Shown: one piece after another, positions 19,501 through 30,223 of the stretch
Numbering within the stretch: the first letter of the stretch is position 1
How the letters are laid out: the number at the start of each line of letters is the position of its first letter
Source of the DNA: Choristoneura fumiferana
Taxonomy: Eukaryota > Arthropoda > Insecta > Lepidoptera > Tortricidae
NCBI RefSeq assembly: GCF_025370935.1
Contig: NC_133485.1
Coordinates: forward strand, 17,735,739-17,799,738
DNA length: 64,000 nt
Reading direction: 5' to 3'
The notes under the pieces: model-generated
What the model was told of the DNA's origin: nothing
What the model saw: only the letters and a program-made list of their open reading frames with translations
The model's database searches: none
Program-made: the position numbers and the translations under genes

Positions 19501-19768
19501 TCCAGCTAAAAAAAGAAAAAGTTAGTAGAAAGAAGTTAGACGATGACGAAATTGGATTGACACCCTCAGAGGCCGTATTGCCTGACGTTTCTGAGAGATG
19601 ATAGATTTTGTATGCGATTATTAGATGCGTTCGGCAAATACGGCCTCTGGACGCGTTGGGCGCATGTAGGCCTGAGATGAGTTTGTTGCTGGGATATTAG
19701 TTTGCGCGTTGATTACGGGAAACACAGACATACTTACAGCTATTATTATGAAAATAATATTTTTATCA

Positions 19769-20218
19769 TTGTTTTTTGGGGTTCCGGAGCCAAAATGGCT
19801 AAAACGGAACCCTTATAGTTTCGCCATGTCTGTCTGTCTGTCTGTCTGTCCGCGGCTTGTCTAAAGGACTATCAATGCTAGTAAGCTGTAATTTTGCACG
19901 GAAAAGGTAAAGTGGGGGTGTTTTTTTTTCTCATCCAAACATAGTGTGGGATATCGTTGGATAGGTCTTTTAAAACCATTAGGGGTTTGCTAAGACGATT
20001 CAGTGATTTGTTTGCGAAATATTTAGCTTTAAAGTGCAAATTTTCATTAAAATCGAGCGTCCTCCCCCCTCCCCCACCTCTAAAATCTAAATAGCAGCCT
20101 AAACTTGGAAGATTCCGTATAAAATACGAAATCCTTAGTAAAATATTACTTATTTATTTCGTAATGGCTACGGAACCCTATTTTGGGCGTGTCCGACACG
20201 CTCTTGGCCGTTTTTTTT
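19769..20218 (+). repeat. Lepidopteran 'ggttccg' repeat
   Basis: The block starts tttggggttccggagccaaa, carries (tctg)n, and ends tggctacggaaccctatttt then gacacgctcttggccg. It is shorter than 43-650, with internal deletions. Confidence 0.8.
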
Positions 20219-20487
20219 TATATTAACGCCTTTACGGTATGCGCGTTAGCATTCATTCATATTAACATCACAGTATTTATCAGCAAAAAAAAAAGTTAAT
20301 TTTGTCAGTGAATCGTAGATATGAACTGTCTAGTATCGAGTCGGAAAGTGCAGTGAGGCGTAGAAAATACGAAGCCTTTAATTAAACGTAGTTCAAAACA
20401 CGGCAAAACGTTGTGTTTCCACCAGAGATGTGCGTGGGTGTGATGCGAGGAACGTGTTTGTTAAGTACTTATCCTCAGCGTCTCTAT

Positions 20488-20670
20488 AGCCGCGTATCCA
20501 TTAGAGCAGCCTCAGGCCGAGCACCGCGAGCCGAGCCATATTTTGTCGGTTTTTTGGCCGTGCTCAAAGGAGCCTCAGTCTGAGCCGTGCCTTTGGCAGC
20601 GTCTCCACTTGCGCGGCCTCGGAGCGAGGCAGCCGCTCGGCCCGAGGCTGCCTCTGGTGGATACGCGGCT
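20488..20670. mobile_element. MITE with 'agccgcgtatcca' inverted ends, nested
   Basis: The left end agccgcgtatccattagagc and the right end ctctggtggatacgcggct are inverted, with gcagcctcaggccgag also pairing. It is inserted in another repeat (accagagatgtgcg near 20421 continuing as aacagctcagcggagc near 20676), whose relatives lie near 6990 and 31790. Confidence 0.75.
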
Positions 20671-20869
20671 TATTGAAAACAGCTCAGCGGAGCGAGGCTA
20701 GTTAAATGAAGCGTTACTATTGGTTCACGAAAAATAGATTCCTCTCAACGCATCAACGCGTAGAAACGCAGTCGAGAAGTGTCTTCACTGGTTTGCAACA
20801 GTAGTAAATGTCAGCACACTTCGATTTTTAACCGACGAAAAATACGGAAGAGATTCTCAAGCCGACGCG

Positions 20870-21145
20870 TATATTTTTGTTATTTTTTTATGTATGACCA
20901 CGCATAACTTATTAAAGAGTAGTCCGATTTTGATGATTCTTTTTTTATTGGAAAGCGTATACCCCGAGAGTGGTCCCATTTAAATTTGGAAAAAATATTC
21001 CTACCGTAAGAGTAGGAAAGCAGGGGAAGATTGATTGTTCAGTCGCTGATTGTACTGTATGACCAGGCATAACATTTTACAGAGTAGTCTGATTTTCATA
21101 ATTCTTTTTTTATTAGATAGGTTATACCTTGAAGTTGGTATTATA
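20870..21145 (+). repeat. Two diverged direct copies of a 'tgtatgaccacgcataac' unit
   Basis: Copies begin near 20890 (tgtatgaccacgcataactt) and near 21056 (tgtatgaccaggcataacat). Each runs through gagtagtc..attt..attctttttttatt. They look like an old direct duplication. Confidence 0.65.
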
Positions 21146-21147
21146 TA

Positions 21148-21470
21148 AGGCTCTAAGGCCTAACCCAACCTTTACTTGGAATTTACCCCCGAAAAATGAA
21201 CCACCGAAAAAACTGAAAAGCAAAAAATAATACCTTTTTTGTTTGACCTTAATGTAGGTACCAGTTTGAAGTCGGTGCCTCAGCACGAGCCAGGAGTGAT
21301 AGAAGCCCATCAGGTAGACGACTATAGGTCCACTCCTCCTGGCTCGCGCTGAGGCACCGACTTCAAACTGGTACCTAGATTAAGGTCAAACAAAAAAGGT
21401 ATTATTTTTTCGGCGGTTCAATTTTCGGAGGTAAATTCCAAGTAAAGGTTGTGTTAGGCCTTAGAGGTAT
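21148..21470. repeat. Long inverted repeat (fold-back element)
   Basis: The left arm (from ctctaaggcctaacccaacc) and the right arm (to aggttgtgttaggccttaga) pair over about 130 bp. They include the exact stretches ggtaccagtttgaagtcggt and accgacttcaaactggtacc and enclose a loop of about 40 bases. There are mismatches and an indel near the outer third. The transcript would form a long hairpin. Confidence 0.85.
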
Positions 21471-21775
21471 TCGGGGGGGTTTGAGTATTCTCTATCCCTC
21501 TCTTGGTGGCTGGGGTAAGGCTGGGGCGGCCGGCGGGTGTCCTGGTGTCCACTCGTTCTCCCAGGGCATTCGCAAAACGGCAAGAGGGAATACCGGTGGG
21601 GTTTTAGTCGGGATACCTCCCCCCTCCTTCTACTAGTGGTGGGAGATTACGGGGGGAGGGGGTCTCACATAACTCTCGCGTCGTCTCGTATGCGTAACGC
21701 ATTTTCCCACCGCAATAAAGGCCTTAGAGGTGTGAGACCAGTATTCGCCGCTCTGACCTTTATGGGTGTCGGCAG

Positions 21776-21856
21776 GAGCTGACGGTAGCGTCCACGACTG
21801 GTGGTGGCGACTGGATACTACTCGGCTACCCTGAAGATTACGATGACGAATTCGTT
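21776..21856 (+). CDS. Nedd4: Putative Nedd4 cassette exon A
   Basis: The 81-bp frame lies between acceptor gggtgtcggcag and donor gtatgt. Its 27 codons end GDWILLGYPEDYDDEFV. Both boundaries are phase 0, so it can be included between 19135 and 30071 without frame change. It resembles the 69-bp exon at 26424 in sequence (DWxLLxxPExxDDxFV), phase and donor, which argues for duplicated exons. The two may be mutually exclusive or jointly included. This part of Nedd4 is variable between insects, so membership rests on phase and position. Confidence 0.6.
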
Positions 21857-22210
21857 GTATGTCCTTTCGTAAACAATACGGGTGCTTTGGTAGCGGTAGC
21901 TTCGATGTCAATTTTGCCCACCTTCAAGTGCGAGCGGAGCTGACTACGGGCTCAGTTTAACGTACACTCGAACCAACTGAATTGTGAACCACTGTGGAAC
22001 CTTTTCGTAGTAAAAGTCATAGTCACATCGCATTGCTTGACAAGGGAATTTATTATGACCCTTACTGTGAGAACGTTCTTCGGTAGGTTAGGAATCAAAT
22101 GGTTCGACTATATCGAACGGCTGCATGGATGTACTTTCAACGAACTGCTATGAAGTAGATCGATGTACGTTAAACTGATTCTGTGGGGATTCCGCTTCGC
22201 AGTGGTAGGT

Positions 22211-22608
22211 AGGGTTGCCAACTTTTTTTTACAAGAAATAAAGTATATCTACGTCTTAGAAGGAAAATATACAGTATTTTAGAAAAAATAACAGTATTTT
22301 CTTCTTTTCATGTTTTAAAGACAAATTTTTGGGTGCTTCTCGCACAAATTATTCATTTTTAAAAATCAAAACTAAAATGAAGATAAATAAGGAGGTCAAT
22401 TTTTATTAAATTAACATTGGCAGATTCGTTCTGAACCACCACTATTGCGACTATATATGCTGCAGGTACTGACTTAGTGTGTGCTAGTGTTAGGCAATGC
22501 TGATGCTGAAAACAGTATTTTACATACTTTATTTTAGTTCAACAGCAATAAGTATAATGTAGTGAAAAACAGTATAATACTGTTTTTAACAGTATAGTTG
22601 GCAACCCT
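22211..22608. mobile_element. MITE with 10-bp target duplication agtggtaggt
   Basis: The inverted ends are agggttgccaact and agttggcaaccct. The direct repeat agtggtaggt flanks both (22201-22210, 22609-22618). A duplication of 9-10 bp fits Mutator-like elements, but the class is uncertain. The other haplotype holds only the right part, because DIRS element 2 sits inside it at 45696. Confidence 0.75.
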
Positions 22609-22640
22609 AGTGGTAGGTGGGCATAAAGCTTCATTTAGAC

Positions 22641-22953
22641 CAGCTATACTCAACCTGTGGCCTGCCAGGCTTCTATAAGTTGCCCATATAAATTATAATT
22701 GATATTTATTATGCGTGAAGTCTTTAGGGTGTATTCTGAAGCGGTAACATAGTGCGTCACTTTTTTGGCGTGGCACATGAGAAATGTAACAATTAAAAAG
22801 TTATTATTACATGTCACACATATTGTTGGATAATTACCACCCGGCTTATAATTATCCAATTATCAGTGAACATAATTATATTGATAATATACAACCCTGT
22901 TTTCAAAGCAGTTGGCAGTCAGTGCTGGCTATTCACAAGGTTGAGTATGGCTG
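22641..22953. mobile_element. hAT-type MITE, imperfect 8-bp duplication
   Basis: The inverted ends are cagctatactcaacct and aggttgagtatggctg. The flanks atttagac and atttggac form an 8-bp target duplication with one substitution. The haplotype B counterpart is 45761-46074, so the insertion predates allele divergence. Confidence 0.8.
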
Positions 22954-23278
22954 ATTTGGACCATAGGTTCTCAACCTTATTTTGCCCACTGCTCTTGAAT
23001 TTGTTTTCTAAACCTCCCCCTTTCTTTTACTACAAAAAGCGTTCTAGTAACACTGGCACCCCTCAAAAACCTCCAACATCTAAAAGGGTATGTTATGGTA
23101 TCGCCACAAAACAGATAGGTACAGTATTCAATCTACATACAAAGTGCGCCCGAGCAACGCACACAGACACTGCTCACGGACACGATATCTCGGACCGGTC
23201 GGGACCAGTGCGAGCGCGAGTGCCATCCGCTTGAGACACGCGTCTGTGAACTTTTTTGTGCAATAATGAAGAATGATT

Positions 23279-23630
23279 TACCGGGTGTGGCCTGTAATAC
23301 GAGCAAAAAATAAAACGTAGATTGTCCTCGTCTAACTGAACAACATTAGTTCAGCGACTTTTAAAAATAATGGAGTCTTTGAATTTTCCTTTTTTCATAC
23401 AAATTAAATACTGCTATCAATGTACGCCATCCTAGAACACAACTGACGTCGCTTTGTCACGCTACAAACATCAACCATTTTGCTTGACATTGCTTCTTCG
23501 AATAAACTTAAAAGTGTAATAAAAATTAAAAACTATTTATTCTTAAAAGTCGCTGAACTAATGTTGTTAAGTTTGACGAGTATGATCTATGTTTTTATTA
23601 TTTGCTCATATTACAGGCCACACCCGGTAT
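23279..23630. mobile_element. MITE with 'taccgggtgtggcctgtaat' ends
   Basis: Left taccgggtgtggcctgtaat and right attacaggccacacccggta are perfect inverted repeats. The inner gaacaacattagttcagcga and tcgctgaactaatgttgtt extend pairing to about 90 bp. The counterpart in copy B is 46394-46745. Confidence 0.85.
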
Positions 23631-24839
23631 ATTAATTACGCTTTAAAATAAATCATGCATTTTGCCAATGTCCAATTTGTTGCAAGATATTTTCAGTGAT
23701 AAATTTGTAATTATAACAATGACATTAACATTAAAATATTTTGGTTATTATTAATTTATATTTCCATTCTTCCCGTTTCATTCTCAACAATAAACCCAAC
23801 AACTAGATACGAGTGCCACTAACACGATAGTTTTTGTGCATAAGCCATAGTTGACAACCTTAGAGCGCCCGCCGAGCGTAGGTATGAAAAGTGTACATAC
23901 ATGAGATTGCCTTCTGGGGGCCTACTATGATCTTTTCATAAACGATCCAAACGCAGAGCAGTTCAAGTTAGGCACTTAAACTGAATCGTCGAAATTTGTA
24001 CCACGACGTTTATTTCTCAGAGCTGAGTCTCAATGGTTTACAAGTGAATGAAAGACCGATATTGTATCTGGTCCGAAACTGTAACGCTAAGTCGCGATTG
24101 GGATGCCGCTATATGATTACTAAATATTGTATACTAAAACCTCTTTATTTTGGAAAACCATAACTATGCCATTGCGTGTTCTTAGCAACCGTTGTGTTGA
24201 TTACAAATAAAATGTTTACGCTGTCACTAATCCACGAGTCTCTTTTCTCACTGAAAAATAAGTTTTATCAATGAGGAATTAAGAAGCACAATGTCGTGAT
24301 AGTACCTATGAAAAGTTACAAAACTTGAATAAAAGTTTAAAAGTTCTTGAAATTTAAAAATATTCCAAGTAAAACACTTAAAATTCCAAAACAATTGACA
24401 GAATGAGTAACTTATACTGAATCGCAAAATTTGACACTGAAGCGATTCAATTCCCACTCAGGTTAAGCGTCATGGTACGAAAACCGCTTGAAGTGATTGA
24501 ATGAAAATGTCTGTATCGCTGTCGCTGAACCGTGCTTGAAATGAATTGCAAAAGTAACGTCGTGGTACGAAATAGCGATGCAGTTCAGTTTAGAGCCTAA
24601 ACTGAATCGTATTAAGAGAGCGTGGTAGGCCCCCTGTACCTATCTGTTTTGTGGCATCGCCCACGTTGAGAACCTAATGATTCCTACGGTGCGAGCAATA
24701 CGTGAGTTTCGTTAGATTGCCGGGCCGCGTGGTCATGAGAGTTTCTAGGCGGAATATCGCTAGATGGCGTTTGTATTTATCGAGAGGGCCGTTTGACGTT
24801 ACAGCCTTGCTTGCGATTCGCTCATTTAGTTATGTAATG

Positions 24840-25227
24840 CAGGGTTTCTCAAACTTATGGCTCCACGTACCCCTGTTAAAGTTTCTAGACGATGGCGAAC
24901 CCCTACCTCCCCCCCCCCCAAAGAAAGTAATAAAATTGACTGCTTTATTTCAATCATCATCATAATATAATGTACATTATTTATTTCAATAAAAGGTAAC
25001 AAATATAGGTAAGAATCATCTTGCCAACAACCAACAAATAACAAACAAATAAGGAACAAATTTGGAGTTGAAATAAAAAATACAAAAAGACTCCAAAAAC
25101 CAATCTTAATCATCTTGCTAGTCTTGCAGCCTGGTGGTTTTTGGAGTCACGTAAACCTTGTCGCGAACCCCCTACCGTCGAATAGCGAACCCCTAGGGGT
25201 TCGCGTACCCCACTTTGAGTAACCCTG
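24840..25227 (+). mobile_element. hAT-type MITE present only in haplotype A
   Basis: It has the same family ends (cagggtttctcaaa, tttgagtaaccctg) as 6185-6576. The flanking 8-bp duplication is atgtaatg (24832-24839, 25228-25235). Copy B has one uninterrupted target copy near 47925-47935. Confidence 0.9.
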
Positions 25228-25463
25228 ATGTAATGAATCAAAAACGTGCCGCAAATGTAGCATAACCTTGTCAAACGGACCTCCCGAAACAAGCGCCACA
25301 TAGACTGTCACCCTTATTTTATTGACATCGAAAGCTCTCCTTTTGAATTTTCTTTGTGTTTTAGTGTTAGTATACATTAGGAAGTAGAGATGAATAATAT
25401 TTTTGTTTGGTTTGATTTTTTTTTGGTTTGGTTTTTGGATCGCAACTAACCGGAACTACATGC

Positions 25464-25833
25464 CAGCGTGTATTTTTGATACTACCTCAAACTGTAACTA
25501 GACGAAGATTTAAGTGCTGTGAACCGATATCAAAACAATTTTTTAATTTAGAATTAACTACCAGACCGTAATTAGTTTTTGAAATATTTTCGAGCAGCAA
25601 TGTAATGCGTACAATAATTTGATATGAGAGAGAAGCGTTCTGTGACAGCTGTCACGTCAACAAGCGCGACGTTTTGAACAAAAACAAAGTAGTTTCACGT
25701 TGTGATACATTGCGTGCTAATTAATTTTCTAAGGAAAATAATAAGTCTATTTTTTTACTCAAACATAATTAAATGTGATAATTAGGGCCTTCACTACCCT
25801 TAAAGTTTGAGGTAGTATCAATAATACACGCTG
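25464..25833. mobile_element. MITE present only in haplotype A
   Basis: The ends cagcgtgtatttttgatact and agtatcaataatacacgctg are inverted, with acctcaaact and agtttgaggt pairing further in. Copy B has a short unrelated segment at the equivalent position (48160-48183). Confidence 0.8.
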
Positions 25834-26423
25834 TATAGCCTTTCAAACTTAAAGGCTTCAAAATTAGGTTAAAATAAACTTTGATACAAGCCTTTTTTAG
25901 CTGACTGTTGCACCGTTAGCCAGTATACTAAGTGTACCGAATCTCTAGCCATTTCGAACACTCCTATCTTCTTCTTTAACTTAAAGAGTTCTACTCTTGT
26001 CGGTGGAGTATCTGAAATAAGACGTGCGAAATTCGACATCAAGCAAACTTCGCGAATTATCCTCGTAAGGCCCACGTCAAATTCTGATTATCAGAATTTT
26101 AAGCTGGATGTCAATTTAAAAAAGTTGCCTAAATCTGGGTCAATCAACTTTTTCTTGTTTGTTAGTATGTCCCGTTGTCCAAGAGACAACAGTGACAGAG
26201 TTTCTTAAAAGACTGCTTTCTAACTACGGCAAAAATGTACCTACGCTCGATGAGTTTTAGCCACAGAAATCATGTAGAAACTCATGGTTTAAAAGAGTTG
26301 TCCAGGGGACGTAACCATGGCAACGAGGTATAAGAAAAAGTTGATAGACCTATCTGTATTGGGCCTCACGAGGACTAATAAAAGCTTGTTAAACTAGTTA
26401 TGCCAATGGCTTTGCCCTGCCAG

Positions 26424-26492
26424 GTTGCGTCCGCGACCGTCGGCGACTGGCAGATGCTGTCGCTCCCGGAACCAGACGACGATGATTTTGTC
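26424..26492 (+). CDS. Nedd4: Putative Nedd4 cassette exon B (haplotype A)
   Basis: The 69-bp, 23-codon frame lies between acceptor tttgccctgccag and donor gtatgt, phase 0 at both ends. It encodes VASATVGDWQMLSLPEPDDD then DFV. It is paralogous to cassette A and may carry a short linear motif: acidic-flanked DWxxL, also seen as SDWEMV in the exon at 18994. The sequence is identical in haplotype B (48792-48860). It can join 19135 to 30071 in frame. The longer open frame through it runs into intron sequence and is not the coding unit. Confidence 0.68.
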
Positions 26493-26849
26493 GTATGTCC
26501 TTTTATTATAATTGCGGGCTTGACTTCAACGCTTTGGGCTGCGGTGGCTTCCTATGAAATATACCTAAATATCTCTTGCCAAGGAATTTATTATCAGATT
26601 TATATTATTTAATCTGAATTCTAGCGCACTGATGACTTTAACCCGTTCTCAGTGTTGCAGATCCATTGAAACTAAGTCATGGAGTTGTCACACAATACTT
26701 ATTTCATTGAACTAAAAGAATTTCTTTGCTCACCCGCGACCTAATGATGGCTAAGTTTATGCAAGATATGCTTGTTCATGCAGTTCCTCCACCTCCACAC
26801 TGCTGGAGAGATCAGAAAACAGATAAAAAAAAACGAAAAAGAGTCCGTT

Positions 26850-26932
26850 TGCGTTGGACAGGATTCGAACCTAGAATGCTTGGTTATGCGCGCCGAGTAT
26901 GCTACTAACTGCACCACGTCGCCTCTAACTGA
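26850..26932 (-). repeat. tRNA-like SINE head, antisense
   Basis: On the - strand, gaggcgacgtggtgcagtta and taggttcgaatcctgtccaa resemble A and B boxes. The acceptor stem does not pair properly, so it is not a functional tRNA. The copy in haplotype B is near 49183-49262. Confidence 0.7.
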
Positions 26933-28489
26933 CCCATTCGAAAACGTTGATCGCTTGCATACGCCAATACTGGCTGTGGTGCCATCTATTGCAATTGGAT
27001 CATTCATTGTCAAATTTTGCCCAGAACACACTGTTGTTAAATATTTGGGTGAATCAACTTTTTAGTGCACCTTGTTTCATTGGTAATGTCTCCTGAGTTA
27101 GTTATTAAAAGTATGATTTTATGGGGTACAAATACACTAAAAATTTGAATTTGTGACAGTGTTAAGGCGACCTTTTCTGCAATATTTTATCTATATCCAT
27201 ATATTAAATCCTAATCTATCATGTGTACACGACCTGCATTAACAAGAACTAGGTAGATAACTAGCTATGTCTGCCCCACGAACTGCGCCCGCTGCGCGCG
27301 ATGACCTGCTGCTGCACGTGGTCGCGGCGCCCCTCCCTCCCCCTCCCCCGTGCTGTAATGAAGTATGAAATCTCATTACGATACAGCCGTGTTCATAATA
27401 GAATCCAATGTCGTAATGCAGGTCATTACCTATGGTTTTTGAACGCATAATTGAGGATTTACTATATGGGTGTAGATAAAAGAAGATTTAGAAAAAAAAA
27501 AATACACCGCAGGCGAAGCCGCAGGCACCAGCTAGTATTACATAAATATTAAACATCTTTGTTTCGATTCCGATATATAACCCCAGTAAATGATAGTGTA
27601 AGTAGTAAATGGTAGAGACAATTATTGGGTCAGTTTTATGTAAAAAAAAATGTTTTAGGTTTCGATATTACGAGGGGCTGGATTTTTTTAGGGTTTTATC
27701 GTCTTATAGCATGGAATTATAGTGTCTTGAAGCTTTAATTGCACGTGTTTTGGTAATAATAGTTTTTAGTAACATTGTTTCCTAATACTGAGAAGTTTAT
27801 TTTCTACGGATGCTTTCTGCCGACTACTAATGCTACCGAAAATGTCGTAAAAAAGCGATATCTGTAAGTTTGTCTGTGTTGACTGTACTTAACAAATGTG
27901 TATTTTCGGTTGTCTTTCGTTTGCCCGAATTTCATTTGCCATAATGTATTGTTTTCCATAATATGCAACAACAGTATTTTCTTCACAATTTATGCGAGGA
28001 GATCAAAAAAATAGCATGGTTCTAATATTTGATAGCAAACGTTGATATGACAAGTTTAATTATGACAAATGGCATTATGGGAAACGAAGTGGTTCGTATA
28101 TTAAGAATGTATGAAGTTACAATTTTCCAAGCTATATTCTCAATATTGGTTGGTTTATGGGTTCTCGTGGGTTAAGCTATCTCTTTTTAACTGGAGCGTG
28201 ATGCGTCTCGCTCTAACTTGCTTGACACATGTATACACATTATTGCAATCGAGCATACTTACGAATAAGTTAGATATAGTCTACCTTCACAAATGTACAT
28301 GTTGCATTATTGGCATCGAGTATATTAACTAGGTTTGAAATTATAATTTAATTTGTTTGAAAAATTTTCACCGAACCACTGCGACTGCGACGCACGCTGT
28401 CCTCTGATTGGCTGATTTAAGGTTAATCATGCCACTAGGATTGGACAAGCAGATATTATTATTATAATAGTTATCGATATCCTTACTAT
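26933..28489. other. Intron stretch, haplotype-variable
   Basis: Copies A and B agree up to about 27170, differ completely over 27175-27478 (versus 49511-50222 in B), then agree again. Copy A here has a short G+C-rich segment (27280-27350). No exon was recognised. Confidence 0.6.
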
Positions 28490-28700
28490 TATTATAAATG
28501 CGAAAGTAACTCTGTCTGTCTGTCATCTCTGCACGATTAAACCACTGAATCGATTTGGATGAAATTTGGTATGGAGATGTTTGGGGAGGACACAGAATAT
28601 TTTTTATTAGGGAAAATTGCATAATTCCCGCGGAATCGCAATAAACATATTCAACTAGTAGTAGTAGATTGAGTAACAAACATCTTCACGTACTTTCTTA
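28490..28700 (-). repeat. Retroelement tail repeat
   Basis: The tail motif aaatgcgaaagtaactctgt and the phrase tgaatcgatttggatgaaat belong to a common lepidopteran non-LTR/SINE 3' family. The copy B equivalent is at about 51193-51400. Confidence 0.7.
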
Positions 28701-28905
28701 TCTATAATATTAGCACAGTATAACAAGTTTACCTAGAGTAATCCGACGGAGACGTCTGGACAGAGCAATCGTGCGGGGCGTGAGGGGTGAGACGCGGGTG
28801 GGAGGAGCCCCAGCTGCATACTTCGCCTTTCTTAGTAGCTTGGGACAAGTCTTATAGGGCTATCGCGTTTTTTTAACATTTCAATTTATAATAAAACTAG
28901 CTTTT

Positions 28906-29106
28906 GCCCGCGGCTCCGCCCGCGTGGTATTCGGTTATCGCGCGCTGTTCCCTCGGGAACTGTGCATTTTTCCGGGATAAGAAGTAGCCTATGTCACTCT
29001 CGGGCCCATAAACTATCTCTATGCCAAAAATCGCGTCGATCCGTCGCTCCGTTACGGCGTGAAAGACGGACAAACACACACACACTTTCGCATTTATAAT
29101 ATGAGG
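28906..29106 (+). repeat. 'cccgcggctccgcccgcgtg' retroelement repeat
   Basis: Same family as 15176-15403, ending tttcgcatttataatatgag. Copy B (51593-51792) lacks a short gataagaagta segment. Confidence 0.8.
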
Positions 29107-29714
29107 TATGGATTTATTATGGCGAATACGACATGTACTATTTATGTATTATTTCATCTATTTATATAATTATGTATATTTTTTTATATCATTAAATTCA
29201 ATAACACGAATTTTAAGTCGATTAAGTCTAGAAACCGAAAGTATTTGCCGGTTACTAATCTGTGAAAGTATGTTTTGTAGAAAAAAAAGTTTTTTATGTC
29301 AAAATTAGTATATTTTGATATTTATTACCCCTAGTACCACACCTAATTCATTTTGTTTTATATAATTTCGTAATATCAATATGTACCGATTTGTAAAAGA
29401 CATATACCTTTAAATTTTAAACTTGTGACAACCCTTCCTTACTTTTTTTATTTTTTATTTGACTGTATGGCAAACGAGCAAGTGGGTCTCCTGATTTACT
29501 TGCGTAAATATCTATACAGGCTGCGGTATCGCTCAACTTCAAAGGCGTCGGCCTACTGTAGGGAAAGCATGTTATACTGTGATATTAGTATGATAGGATG
29601 CCATTACTATCTGCTTACCCAAACTACTTCTTGACCTTAGACCATCTAGTCAGAGTGTAGCAATGGCCGCTGTGGTTAAGCAAAAAAAAAAAGGAATAAG
29701 TTATAGGACAATAG
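29107..29714. other. Intron stretch with a small haplotype-A insertion
   Basis: Bases about 29435-29497 are a reversed tail of the SINE-like family of 31214-31491 (gcaaacgagcaagtgggtct), missing from copy B, where the flanks meet at ccttccttacttgcg. Otherwise non-coding. Confidence 0.65.
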
Positions 29715-30060
29715 GTTAGTTCCTTGATAGCCGTGAAGGTCGTGTGAACTATGGCCTCTCAAGCAGACCATCGTGGGTTCAAACCCGAGCTCGCAACTTC
29801 AGCTTTTCAGAATTTATGTGCGAAATTTAACATGACCTACGGTCGCTTAGTACGCTAAAGGGATGCAGTGTATAAACACCTCTTACCTTATACGTATTAA
29901 CTTCACTACTACAACTGTATTGATACTTTCGTAGAGCAGACCATTAAAGGCATTCGTACTGGGGATCCCCCACATCGCAGGGAAACATCGCGAGGAAACC
30001 TTGGGACACATGCGTATCAATTCAAAGGCTTGTGTGAAGTTCTATTTAATAACGAGACTG
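29715..30060 (+). mobile_element. Diverged tRNA-headed SINE before WW1 exon
   Basis: The head has atggcctctcaagcagacca and cgtgggttcaaacccgagct (B-box-like). Downstream, gggaaacatcgcgaggaaac is the SINE body. It ends just before the acceptor of the exon at 30071. It is conserved at 52377-52714 in copy B. Confidence 0.75.
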
Positions 30061-30070
30061 GTTGTTTCAG

Positions 30071-30192
30071 GTTGTGGGTGGGGACGTCCTACCGCCAGGC
30101 TGGGAGGAGCGGCAGGACGCTAACGGGCGTACTTACTACGTGAATCACGTGGCTAGGTCCACCCAGTGGGAGCGGCCCACGCTCGCTTTTAC
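30071..30192 (+). CDS. Nedd4: Nedd4 exon: WW domain 1 (haplotype A)
   Basis: The 122-bp exon lies between gttgtttcag and tttac|gtgagt. It begins VVGGDVL, then PPGWEERQDANGRTYYVNH and a second signature Trp in TQWERP, the two Trp residues defining a WW domain. WW domains of Nedd4 bind PPxY motifs in substrates and adaptors. It opens in phase 0, matching exon 19135 and both cassettes, and closes in phase 2, joined by one base at 32266. The copy at 52725 is identical. Confidence 0.97.
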
Positions 30193-30223
30193 GTGAGTAT
30201 TACCATACATGATACATAGTATT

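Noticed and set aside
26400..26612. 70-codon open frame around cassette exon B as a separate gene
   Set aside because: The frame runs through acceptor and donor into intron sequence; only 26424-26492 has exon properties.
26850..26932. tRNA gene on the - strand
   Set aside because: A and B boxes are recognisable but the acceptor stem does not pair and the anticodon loop is irregular; it is a SINE head.
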